This document shows positions 27,472 through 35,422 of a stretch of 48,099 bases of DNA, in pieces (within the stretch, counting starts at the first letter, position 1; every line of letters begins with the position of its first letter). The stretch comes from Syntrophorhabdaceae bacterium (GTDB lineage: Bacteria; Desulfobacterota; Syntrophorhabdia; Syntrophorhabdales; Syntrophorhabdaceae): contig DASXUJ010000087.1 of NCBI GenBank assembly GCA_036504895.1, forward strand, positions 1 through 48,099. Reading direction: 5' to 3'. A program made the position numbers and the translations under genes. Under the pieces are notes generated by a model that was given only the letters and a program-made list of their open reading frames with translations, ran no database searches and had not been told where the DNA came from.

Positions 27472-28893
27472 CTATTCTTCCGATTCTCTCTTGAGGTTCT
27501 TGAGGTTATACTGCTTGAGGAGGGCATAGAGACGCGGCCTGGAGAGGCCGGATATTCGGCATGCTTCTTTTATATTACCCGCGGAAAGGCGGATCAGGTC
27601 TTCAAGGTATCCTTTCTCCGCCCGTGCCACCGCGGCGTCACGGAATTCCTTGAGCGGCTGAAGAGGCAACCTGGAAGAAGCCGGTTTTGTATCGTATTCC
27701 TGGGGAGACTCTTTGAAAACCGACGCCCTGGCGAGACTCACCCTGATCTCGGTCGGGAGGTGTTTCGGAAACAGGGTAGGCTCGTGGTATGACGCGGAGA
27801 TTGCCCGTTCAAGGGCGTTGATCAGCTCTCGCACATTGCCGGGCCAGTCATAGGTCATGAGGGCCTCCAGAAAATCGGCCGAGAATCCCTTGATCCCCGT
27901 TCCGTAGCGCTCGCATATCTTCGTGACGAAATGAATGGCAAGCTCTTTAATATCTTCCTTGTGGGTCCTCAATGGGGGCAGCTCGACGCCTAAAGTACGC
28001 AGGCGGAAGAGCAGATCTTCCCGGAAGATCCCCCTGGATGCCAGATCCACCAGGTCTTTATTGGTGGCGGAGATGAGCCTGAACTGACTCTCTATCTCCT
28101 GCTTACCCCCTACGGTTCGGAAGCGGTGCTCCTGGAGGACGCGGAGGAAAGTCTTTTGAATCGATGCAGGGAGCTCTCCTATCTCGTCAAGGAAGAGCGT
28201 CCCGCCGTGGGCCTGCTTTATGAGCCCGTCCTGAGCTTTGTCGGCCCCTGTAAAAGCCCCCCTTTCATGGCCGAAAAGTATGCTTTCCACGAGGGTTTCG
28301 GGAAAAGATGCGCAATCCACCACCACGAAATTCCGGTGGGCCCGCATGCTGTTGTCATGGATGGCCCGGGCGAAAAGCTCCTTGCCTGTCCCCGTCTCTC
28401 CGAAAATGAAGGCATTGGCGTCGCTGTTGGCGGTCTGGGCGAGAAAATCGAGGCATGCCTGCATCTGGGGCGAGCTTCCGATAATGCCTTCCCTTTTCAG
28501 GGAGACAGGGGGCATCTTCGAGCGTTTTTCCTGCCTGTACTGGATTGCCCGGACAAAAGGAAGCTCCATCTCCTTGATGGAGGAAGATTTTTCGATATAA
28601 TCCCATGCGCCGTTCTTTATGGCAAGCTCGGCGCCGTCAGGATCTCCGTAACCGGTAATGATGATTATCTCAGGCGACGACGGCACCTCCCGGAGCACGG
28701 GCAGCACATCGAGGCCGCTGCCGTCGGGGAGTCTTATATCGAGAAAAACCACGTCGAAAGAGTCGCCCCGGGCTTTATCCACCCCATCCTGCAGGGTAGC
28801 CGCGGTTTCCGGATGATGTCCCCAAATGGAAACCATATCGGAGAGCATTTCCGAAATGATCTCGTCGTCGTCGATAATCAGAACATTTGCCAT
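27472..28893 (-). CDS. Sigma-54-dependent response regulator (NtrC family)
   Basis: A 473-residue activator with three domains: receiver (D8-D10, acceptor D52 in VVFLDIRLPDGSG), AAA+ ATPase from about residue 140 (Walker A FGETGTGKELFA, the sigma-54 contact loop ERGAFTGADKAQ, Walker B LFLDEIGEL) and a Fis-type helix-turn-helix at the C-terminus (NIKEACRISGLSRPRLYALL). In the AAA+ domain the arginine region is normal, so it should be active. It lies just upstream of a sigma-54 promoter driving a histidine kinase. An orphan TRAP binding-protein gene lies 58 bases upstream on the same strand. Confidence 0.95.
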   Translation of the reverse strand: MANVLIIDDDEIISEMLSDMVSIWGHHPETAATLQDGVDKARGDSFDVVFLDIRLPDGSGLDVLPVLREVPSSPEIIIITGYGDPDGAELAIKNGAWDYIEKSSSIKEMELPFVRAIQYRQEKRSKMPPVSLKREGIIGSSPQMQACLDFLAQTANSDANAFIFGETGTGKELFARAIHDNSMRAHRNFVVVDCASFPETLVESILFGHERGAFTGADKAQDGLIKQAHGGTLFLDEIGELPASIQKTFLRVLQEHRFRTVGGKQEIESQFRLISATNKDLVDLASRGIFREDLLFRLRTLGVELPPLRTHKEDIKELAIHFVTKICERYGTGIKGFSADFLEALMTYDWPGNVRELINALERAISASYHEPTLFPKHLPTEIRVSLARASVFKESPQEYDTKPASSRLPLQPLKEFRDAAVARAEKGYLEDLIRLSAGNIKEACRISGLSRPRLYALLKQYNLKNLKRESEE

Positions 28894-28951
28894 TTCTGTT
28901 TCGCTTTATTGGGCCGCAGCGGTTTCCCTTTGAATCCGGCCCCTCTTTTTG

Positions 28952-29923
28952 TTATCTCTTACCCTGATAGAATTCGATTTTTTTGATAAAAAAATCGTAC
29001 CATTCCGCTCCATAGGCAGACCTGTATTTGTCATGTACCGGTTTGAGGGCTGCCCTGAAACCTTCCCTTTCCGCCGGTGTAAGCAAGGTCATCTCCACTC
29101 TTCGGGCCTTTGCCTGCTCCAGGGCCAGGGCCCTCAGCTTCGCATTTCCTTCCCTGTTTATCCTCGCCTGGACCTCGCCGGCGCCTCTGAAGATCGTCTT
29201 CTGCTCCGGCGACAGGGTTTCCCAGAATGACTTGCTCACCATCAGGGGGCATTCCACCAGGATGTGATCCGTCATGGTCGCAAACCGGTTCACTTCAATA
29301 AAATTCATCGAGACCGCAAGAGAAAGGGAGAACTCCTGCCCGTCGATCAGCTTCCGCTCAAGAGCGCTGTAGACCTCCGGCAGAGGAAGAAAAACAGGTT
29401 CCGCCCCCAGGGCCCTGAACATATCCATATAGATGGGACCTTCCGCCACCCTTACCCTTAATCCCCTAAAATCCCCTGGCTTCCTTACGGGCCCTTTCCA
29501 ATTGGTGAAGTCCCTCGCCTCGTTCTCTCCATACCCGATAAGGACGAGACCTTTTTGTTCGGTAAATCCCGAGAGCCGCTCCATCACCTCTTTATCATCA
29601 AGGACCTTATAGGCGGTCTCGAGGTCGGGGTAGACAAAAGGCAGTCCTATAACCCCTGCTTCCTTTACGTAATTCGCCAGGACGATCGCGCTCACGGCCG
29701 TAATGTGGAGCGTTCCCGTCCGGACCTGTTCGAGCATGGGCCGCTCACCGCCAAGCTGGCCGAAGGGAAATACCCTGACCTCGATCTCTCCCCTGCTTCG
29801 CTCCGTTACGTATTTCGCGAAGGCAACGGCGCCCAGGTGCTGGGGATGATCGACCGGCCCCGTGTGCCCGTACCTCACTACCATTTTCGCTTCCGCGGAG
29901 CAAAAAATAAAAGGTGCGCTCAA
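28952..29923 (-). CDS. dctP: TRAP transporter solute-binding protein, DctP family
   Basis: A periplasmic binding protein of the DctP/TAXI-unrelated TRAP type. It has YGHTGPVDHPQHLGAVAFAK at the mature N-terminus, PGDFRGLRVRVAEGPIYMDM containing the conserved substrate-contact arginine, and QEFSLSLAVSMNF later. No DctQ or DctM gene is present, so it is an orphan; it could feed a remote transporter or act in sensing with the neighbouring regulators. The first usual in-frame start is TTG at 29923, in the middle of the signal peptide. The codons before it read KKIIVFTLLLLLSAPFIFC, an excellent signal sequence. The nearest ATG (29968-29966) is one base out of frame at a run of seven A's, so the 5' end may carry an indel or use CTG. 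Confidence 0.88.
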   Translation of the reverse strand: MSAPFIFCSAEAKMVVRYGHTGPVDHPQHLGAVAFAKYVTERSRGEIEVRVFPFGQLGGERPMLEQVRTGTLHITAVSAIVLANYVKEAGVIGLPFVYPDLETAYKVLDDKEVMERLSGFTEQKGLVLIGYGENEARDFTNWKGPVRKPGDFRGLRVRVAEGPIYMDMFRALGAEPVFLPLPEVYSALERKLIDGQEFSLSLAVSMNFIEVNRFATMTDHILVECPLMVSKSFWETLSPEQKTIFRGAGEVQARINREGNAKLRALALEQAKARRVEMTLLTPAEREGFRAALKPVHDKYRSAYGAEWYDFFIKKIEFYQGKR

Positions 29924-30061
29924 TAACAGGAGGAGCGTAAAGACGATAATTTTTTTGACCAGACCATGCCTCCATTCATTGCATTCGATCTTATGGGAAG
30001 ATTCTGATACAAAAACCCCCTTTTGTCAAATAAATTGCATGGGGAGGGCCGGTGAGGTCCT

Positions 30062-32032
30062 TCAGGGGCGGGAGCCCCGGGGGCCGGAAGCGAGAAGGGC
30101 TTCGAGCTCCTTCACGTTGGCGACGGGCTCCAGACATACTTCTGCCCGGCACGGGGAGACGTTCCCCAGGTCGGGACCATATTTGATGGCCTGATAGGGA
30201 GCGAAGATCGACCGCGCCGCCCTCGCATACTCCCCGTCAGGAGAGAGGTTGAAGGTAAGCTCCCACATATTGAAGTAGGCGTCGAGGGCGCAGAGGTAAT
30301 AGGCGCCGTGGGCCCCCATGTATTGCGCCTGAAGAGAGAACGCCTGGAGCGCCTTCACGGCGGCGGTCCTGTACCTTTGGTCGTCCCGCATAAAACCGAG
30401 TTTCATAAGAACGGGGATGGCGACCGCATTGGCGGAGGGATGAGGAATATCCTCCACCCCCTTGAGCCGTATGCCCAATACCTCCCCGGCTGTGTCGAAA
30501 AATCCTCCCCCCACCTCATCGCCGCATTCGGCAATGGCAGCCTCCATGAAATGGGCGGCCCTGTCGAGATACTCCTTCCGCCCCGTAGCCTCGTAGGCTT
30601 CTATCAGACCCCAGGAGAAGAAGACGTAATCATCGAGGAGGGCCGGCACGCCCTCGCAGTGGAGAAGGCGCCCGTCGTGAACGTTCTTTTCAAGAACCCT
30701 GTCTATGCTTTTGAAGGCGAAATCCGCCGCATCCCCGATATTGAGAAATCTGTAAGCTTTTATGAAGGCGGCTATGGCGAGACCGTTAAGAGACGTATAA
30801 AGGGCGGTGTCCACGTAAGGCCTGCTCCTTCCATTACGGGCTTCCAGGAGCTTTTTCTTTCCCCTTTCCACGATCTTTTCCACGGATGGTGAGGGGAGAC
30901 CGAGGGCCTTTCCTATTTCCGTTACGGTCCTCGCGACGTAGAGGACATGCTTCGCCCTGTCATGGTGCATTCGTCCTTTCGGGCCGGCAAGCCGTAGCGA
31001 CAGGACCTTATACTCCTCGTCGTCCAGGACCGCTTTCAATTCATCGTCGGTCCAGGTGAAGAAGCCCCCCTCGTCTTCGGGGGTCACGTCCGCGTCCTGG
31101 CTTGCATAGAACCCGCCCCGGGGATCGGAAAGGTCGGAAAGGAACCACCCCACGATGCCGGCTGCCACTTCCTTAAAATAAGGCTCTTGAAAGACCGCAT
31201 AGGCGTCGGCATAATTCCTGAGTAGCCATGCATTGTCATCCGCCATTTTTTCAAAATGGGGAATGATCCATGCTTCGTCGGTAGAATACCGGTGGAACCC
31301 TCCTCCCAACTGGTCGTGCATGCCTCCCTGGGCCATGTTGAAAAGCGTCTCCCTGGCCACGGCCCCATAGGATGCGTCACGGGTAAGAAAGAATCTGTTG
31401 AGGAGCAGCTCAAGAGCCCCGGACATGGGGAACTTCGGCGCACCCCCAAACCCTCCGTGGGTGCTGTCATACCCCGAGACTATAAGACCGACGCCCTCTT
31501 CCACTGCCGATTCCTTTATCTCGCCGAGAGCGGGGGGTTTTTCCTTCAGGAGATCGAGGAGTTTTGCACTCTGGGCGAGAATCTCCTCTTTTTTCTCTCT
31601 GTAAAGATTACTCAGGGTCAGGAGAATGGTTTTGAATCCGGGTCTTCCGTATGCTTCTTCGGGAGGAAAATAAGTACCCCCATAGAATGGCTTCTTGTCG
31701 GGCGTGAGAAAGACGCTGAGAGGCCATCCTCCGCCGAGGCCCATGGCCGCCACAGCCCGCTGGTATCTCTTGTCTACGTCGGGCCTCTCGTCCCGGTCGA
31801 GCTTTATCGCGATGTAACGCTCGTTAAGGAGGGCCGCCACCTCTTCATTATCAAAGCACTCACGGGCCATCACGTGGCACCAGTGGCACCACTGGGCGCC
31901 GGAGCTCAGGAATACGGGCTTATCCTGAAGGCGGGCCTCTTCGAAGGCCTCTTCGCTCCAGGGGCGCCAGTCAATCTCCTGGTCCTTCGCATGGCGGAGA
32001 TAGGCCGATCTTTCGTTCGCCAGTCTGTTCAA
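30062..32032 (-). CDS. DUF255 thioredoxin-fold protein (YyaL/SPATA20 family)
   Basis: 656 residues. The N-terminal thioredoxin-like domain has CHWCHVM (Cys near residues 49 and 52) after SSGAQW, then IAIKLDRDERPDVDKRY and GWPLSVFLTPDKKPFYGGTY. The long C-terminal part is an alpha/alpha barrel like that of N-acylglucosamine 2-epimerases (HFEKMADDNAWLL, FYASQDADVTPEDEGGFFTW split by the family's usual spacing). This is the standard architecture for the family. The biochemical role is unknown; a redox or sugar-related function has been proposed. It stands alone, behind the terminator at 32054. Confidence 0.9.
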   Translation of the reverse strand: MNRLANERSAYLRHAKDQEIDWRPWSEEAFEEARLQDKPVFLSSGAQWCHWCHVMARECFDNEEVAALLNERYIAIKLDRDERPDVDKRYQRAVAAMGLGGGWPLSVFLTPDKKPFYGGTYFPPEEAYGRPGFKTILLTLSNLYREKKEEILAQSAKLLDLLKEKPPALGEIKESAVEEGVGLIVSGYDSTHGGFGGAPKFPMSGALELLLNRFFLTRDASYGAVARETLFNMAQGGMHDQLGGGFHRYSTDEAWIIPHFEKMADDNAWLLRNYADAYAVFQEPYFKEVAAGIVGWFLSDLSDPRGGFYASQDADVTPEDEGGFFTWTDDELKAVLDDEEYKVLSLRLAGPKGRMHHDRAKHVLYVARTVTEIGKALGLPSPSVEKIVERGKKKLLEARNGRSRPYVDTALYTSLNGLAIAAFIKAYRFLNIGDAADFAFKSIDRVLEKNVHDGRLLHCEGVPALLDDYVFFSWGLIEAYEATGRKEYLDRAAHFMEAAIAECGDEVGGGFFDTAGEVLGIRLKGVEDIPHPSANAVAIPVLMKLGFMRDDQRYRTAAVKALQAFSLQAQYMGAHGAYYLCALDAYFNMWELTFNLSPDGEYARAARSIFAPYQAIKYGPDLGNVSPCRAEVCLEPVANVKELEALLASGPRGSRP

Positions 32033-32053
32033 GGGTTACTCCTTTCTCGGACT

Positions 32054-32084
32054 AAAAAGCCGGGAGGCACTCGGCTCTCCCGGC
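32054..32084 (-). terminator. Intrinsic terminator after uspA (first paralogue)
   Basis: On the minus strand GCCGGGAG pairs with CTCCCGGC (32077-32084 with 32059-32066 in plus coordinates), followed by five T's (plus-strand A's at 32054-32058). It separates the UspA gene from the DUF255 gene. Confidence 0.85.
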
Positions 32085-32111
32085 TCGATTCAGTCATAGT
32101 CGCCGTCGGAC

Positions 32112-32558
32112 CTACCGTATGACGAGCACGGCACAGTGGGCGCCCTTTATCACGTTCTGCGCCACGCTCCCCATGAGATATTTCATTATCCCCGTTTTAC
32201 CCAGGGAGGCGATCACGATAAGATCGATCTCCTTTTCCTTTTGCTCTTCCAGTATGGCCTCGTAAGGTATGCCTTTTTTTACGTCGAGGGAGATCTCGAC
32301 CCCGACTGCTTCCGGGAATTTGGCCACCTGTTTCCGAAGATCCTCGGCGGCGCCTTGCAAAAGCTGGTCCTTATACTTCTCCATCTGGTCTTCGGGGATG
32401 CAGTAATCGGCCGCGCACCTGTGCATCTCTTCGTGGATCACGTGAAGGACATGAACCCCGGCGTCATATTGGTTCGCAATATCGAGGGCCTGGGCCAGGG
32501 CCTTGTCCGAAAATTCCGAAAAATCGGTGGGTACGAGTATTCTTTGAGGTTTAAACAT
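32112..32558 (-). CDS. Universal stress protein (UspA family), paralogue 1
   Basis: A 148-residue single-domain Usp: RILVPTDFSEFSDKALAQAL at the N-terminus, GIPYEAILEEQKEKEIDLIV, and the nucleotide-binding-type ASLGKTGIMKYLMGSVAQNV near the end (A-2x-G-9x-GS, with Ala for the first Gly of the ATP-binding pattern). It is a clear paralogue of the next gene (same length, most positions identical), arising by tandem duplication. Likely a cytoplasmic dimer involved in stress survival. Confidence 0.93.
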   Translation of the reverse strand: MFKPQRILVPTDFSEFSDKALAQALDIANQYDAGVHVLHVIHEEMHRCAADYCIPEDQMEKYKDQLLQGAAEDLRKQVAKFPEAVGVEISLDVKKGIPYEAILEEQKEKEIDLIVIASLGKTGIMKYLMGSVAQNVIKGAHCAVLVIR

Positions 32559-32633
32559 GGGAGCCTCCGGTTCGTATGATTTTTCTCTCTCTTTTCTTTT
32601 GTGGAAAGCGCCGCGTCACAAAAAGGTCCGTGA

Positions 32634-33083
32634 TTATTTCGTCAAAAGGACCGGACATTTCGCCCCTTTCAGGACATTCCTGGCCACGCTGCCGATCAGG
32701 TATTTCGCAATGCCTGTCCTTCCTAAAGAGGCGATCACGATGAGGTCGATCCCCTTCTCCTTTTCCTCTTCAAGAATAGCCTCGTAAGGCACGCCCAGTT
32801 TCACGTCCGGGACCACTTCCACTTCACCGGCCGCCTGGGGAAACTTCGCCAGCTGCTTTTCGAGGCTCGCCCGCGATTCATTCATCATCTGCTCTTTCAC
32901 CGCGGTGAGCTGCTGGTCGGTAATGCAATAATCGACTACACACTGGTGCACCTCCTCATGGATCACATGAAAGAGGAATACTTTCGCGCCATACTGTTTC
33001 GCGATATCGAGCGCCTGCTTCAAGGCCTTGTCCGAATATTCGGAGAAATCGGTAGGTACGAGTATTTTGGTTGGTTTCAACAT
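32634..33083 (-). CDS. Universal stress protein (UspA family), paralogue 2
   Basis: A 149-residue Usp with KILVPTDFSEYSDKALKQAL, GVPYEAILEEEKEKGIDLIV and ASLGRTGIAKYLIGSVARNV. Both paralogues share a CvxDYCI-type segment (HQCVVDYCI here, HRCAADYCI in paralogue 1) that is not a general Usp feature. AGGAGG lies a few bases before the ATG. The 75-base gap to paralogue 1 has no obvious terminator, so they may be co-transcribed. Confidence 0.93.
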   Translation of the reverse strand: MLKPTKILVPTDFSEYSDKALKQALDIAKQYGAKVFLFHVIHEEVHQCVVDYCITDQQLTAVKEQMMNESRASLEKQLAKFPQAAGEVEVVPDVKLGVPYEAILEEEKEKGIDLIVIASLGRTGIAKYLIGSVARNVLKGAKCPVLLTK

Positions 33084-33192
33084 GGTAACCTCCTAGAGAA
33101 TAGTGTCCGATCAGCCCAAGTGCGCGAACCTAAGAGATAATAAAAGCATCGCCGAGGAGGATGTCAATTGATGAAAAAGCAGAAACCGTCGA

Positions 33193-33220
33193 TAGTCGTT
33201 AGTCGTTAGTCGTTAGTCGT
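33193..33220. repeat. Tandem repeat TAGTCGT x4
   Basis: Four exact copies of the 7-mer TAGTCGT, in the 350-base gap between uspA paralogue 2 and ahbD. Apart from this and the dispersed repeat downstream I see no gene in the gap. Confidence 0.85.
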
Positions 33221-33320
33221 TAGCAAAGACAAAATATGAAAGATCTAAAGCGCACAGGAAGTAATTCTTTCAGATTTTGGAAGATTGATGAACCTGCCAT
33301 GGCGGGTCGATTTTTTTCGC

Positions 33321-33406
33321 AGATTGAGGCGGCTAGGAGGAGCCGACGCAGGCGTACCTTGAGGTACGTCGAGGAGAGAGACGACGCGGACAACGAAGAT
33401 ATGCGG
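33321..33406 (+). repeat. Dispersed repeat, copy 3
   Basis: Shares ATTGAGGCGGCTAGGAGGA, CCGACGCAGGCGTAC and GACAACGAAGA with copies 1 and 2. Its centre is a perfect dyad CGTACCT-TG-AGGTACG (33353-33368), corresponding to the GTACTG-C-CAGTAC dyad of copy 1; the bases of the dyad differ but pairing is kept. Confidence 0.75.
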
Positions 33407-33436
33407 AAAAAGGCGGCACCCCACCCCAAACCCCGC

Positions 33437-34447
33437 TCAACCCGGGGTGTAACTACAATAGGGTTCTTGTTGGAGCAGGTCCCCTGTCCCCTCATACGCT
33501 CTGGCCCGGCAGCCGCCGCATATTTTCAGGTATTTGCATCCGCCGCACTTGCCTTTGTAATTGGTGAGGGTCCTGAGCCCGGTGAATACTTCCGATTCTT
33601 CCCATACTTTTTTCACTCCCCGGTTCCTCACGTCCCCCGAGGGCACTTCGAGGTAACCGCAGGGCTGGGCTATGCCCTGGTGGGATATGAACATGAAGCT
33701 TTTGCCTGCGAGGCATCCCGCGCTTTTGGGGGTGTCCCCCTTTTCCTTCACTATGCGGTAGTAATGGGGGGCGCAGGTCACCTTGAGCTCCATCTCGTTT
33801 CTCTGCTCCATTGCGTAAAGCTCTTCTAAGGTGGCCTCGTACATGGCCGTATTCAGCTCTTCGCCCTTGAGGCCTTCGCCGCGTCCGACGGGCACGAGGA
33901 GAAATACGTGCCACCCCACTGCTCCGATGGCTTGCACCCTTTCATAAATAGAGGGAAGATCGGCCACATTAAGCCTCGTCACGGTGGTGTTGATCTGAAA
34001 GGGCATATCCACCGCGCGGAGAATCCCGGCCCCTTTCATGACCGCGTCGAAAGAGCCCGAAACCCCCCGGAACCTGTCGTGAGACTCCCTGTCCGTGCCG
34101 TCGAGACTCATGCTCACCCGTTTTATGCCCGCCTGCTTGAGTTTGATTGCCTTTTCTTCATCCAGCAATGTCCCGTTTACGGCAATGACCATGCGGAGCC
34201 CTTTTCCGGCGCCATAGGATATGATGTCGAAGATATCGTCCCTCAGGAGGGGCTCTCCCCCGGTAAGGATGATGGTGGGGTCGGAAAATGAGCGTATCTC
34301 GTCGAGTATCCGGGTACACTCAGTGAATGAGAGCTCGCCCGTATAGGGGCCGCCCGTTGCGGATGCCCTGCAGTGGACGCAGCTCAGGTTACAATTCCGC
34401 GTCACCTCCCAGGCGACCATCCTCAGAGGGTATTCTCTTTGGACCAT
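33437..34447 (-). CDS. ahbD: Radical SAM heme synthase AhbD (Fe-coproporphyrin III decarboxylase)
   Basis: 336 residues. WEVTRNCNLSCVHCRASA carries the radical SAM cysteines (C19, C23, C26), and the C-terminal SPASM-like part has CAPHYYR, GIAQPCGYLEVP and the cluster CGGCKYLKICGGCRARAYEG. This pattern and the coupling to hemB identify AhbD, which performs the last step of the siroheme-dependent pathway, oxidative decarboxylation of two propionates of Fe-coproporphyrin III. The ATG at 34447 overlaps hemB by 25 bases; another ATG lies nine codons in. Expected in anaerobes lacking the protoporphyrin route. Confidence 0.9.
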   Translation of the reverse strand: MVQREYPLRMVAWEVTRNCNLSCVHCRASATGGPYTGELSFTECTRILDEIRSFSDPTIILTGGEPLLRDDIFDIISYGAGKGLRMVIAVNGTLLDEEKAIKLKQAGIKRVSMSLDGTDRESHDRFRGVSGSFDAVMKGAGILRAVDMPFQINTTVTRLNVADLPSIYERVQAIGAVGWHVFLLVPVGRGEGLKGEELNTAMYEATLEELYAMEQRNEMELKVTCAPHYYRIVKEKGDTPKSAGCLAGKSFMFISHQGIAQPCGYLEVPSGDVRNRGVKKVWEESEVFTGLRTLTNYKGKCGGCKYLKICGGCRARAYEGTGDLLQQEPYCSYTPG

Positions 34448-35412
34448 CTCGCCAAATCCTTTGCAAAATAGGTAATGATGATGTCGGCGCCCGCCCGGCG
34501 TATGCTTAGGGTCGATTCAAGCACCGCCCTCTTGAGGTCGAGGTACCCCTTCGAAGCGGTGATTTTGATCATCGAATATTCGCCGCTCACCGAATAGGCG
34601 GCGATGGGGCGGTCGAAGAGGCGCCTCGCTTCCGAGATTACATCGAGGTAGAAGAGGGCCGGTTTGACCATGACGATGTCGGCGCCTTCCTCTATATCGA
34701 GGGCTATTTCCCGGAGGGCCTCCCTTTGGTTGGGAGGGTCCATCTGATAGCCCCTGCGGTCGCCGAATTGAGGGGCCGATTCCGCGGCGTCGCGGAAGGG
34801 CCCGTAGAGGCTGGAGGCATATTTTGCCGCATAACTCATGATAGGAATCGTGGAGAACCCGTTTTGGTCGAGGGTCTCCCGTATGGCCCTCACCCTTCCG
34901 TCCATCATGTCAGATGGGGCGACCATGTCGGCCCCGGCCGCTACATGGCTTAAGGCGCTCGCTGCGAGGAGCTTGCACGACTCGTCGTTGTCGACCTCGC
35001 CGTCCTTTATCACTCCGCAATGGCCGTGGCTCGTATATTCGCACATGCACACATCGGTAATCACGAGAATATCGTCTCCGAAGAGCTTCTTGATCGCCCT
35101 CACCGCGCGCTGGACGATCCCTTTTTCATCGAAGGCGCCGCTGCCCGTCTCGTCTTTCTCCTCCGGTATCCCGAAGAGCATGATCGCCGGCACACCGACG
35201 TCCACCAACTCTTCTATCTCCCTCATCAGTCCTTCGACCGAAAACTGGTCGATACCAGGCATGGAAGGCACGGGAACCTTGTCCTCGGCCATCTCCTTCA
35301 CAAAAAGGGGATAGACCAGATGGTCCAAAGAGATCTCCGTCTCGCGGACCATGGCGCGGATTTTTTCATTCTTTCTCAGTCTTCTGGGTCGATAGGCGGG
35401 AAAGGTTGACAT
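34423..35412 (-). CDS. hemB: Delta-aminolevulinic acid dehydratase (porphobilinogen synthase)
   Basis: 329 residues. Condenses two 5-aminolevulinates to porphobilinogen. Seen: RPRRLRKNEKIRAMVRET at the N-terminus, a zinc-type cysteine set in VITDVCMCEYTSHGHCG, the active-site lysine regions SYAAKYASSLYGPFR and VMVKPALFYLD. It sits between ahbC (10-base gap) and ahbD (25-base overlap), so the early and late steps of the same tetrapyrrole route share a transcript. Confidence 0.97.
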   Translation of the reverse strand: MSTFPAYRPRRLRKNEKIRAMVRETEISLDHLVYPLFVKEMAEDKVPVPSMPGIDQFSVEGLMREIEELVDVGVPAIMLFGIPEEKDETGSGAFDEKGIVQRAVRAIKKLFGDDILVITDVCMCEYTSHGHCGVIKDGEVDNDESCKLLAASALSHVAAGADMVAPSDMMDGRVRAIRETLDQNGFSTIPIMSYAAKYASSLYGPFRDAAESAPQFGDRRGYQMDPPNQREALREIALDIEEGADIVMVKPALFYLDVISEARRLFDRPIAAYSVSGEYSMIKITASKGYLDLKRAVLESTLSIRRAGADIIITYFAKDLARWSKENTL

Positions 35413-35422
35413 GGTCGGCTCC

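Noticed and set aside
33193-33220. CRISPR-like array
   Set aside because: Four 7-base units without spacers; a simple tandem repeat. No CRISPR array was seen anywhere in the window.
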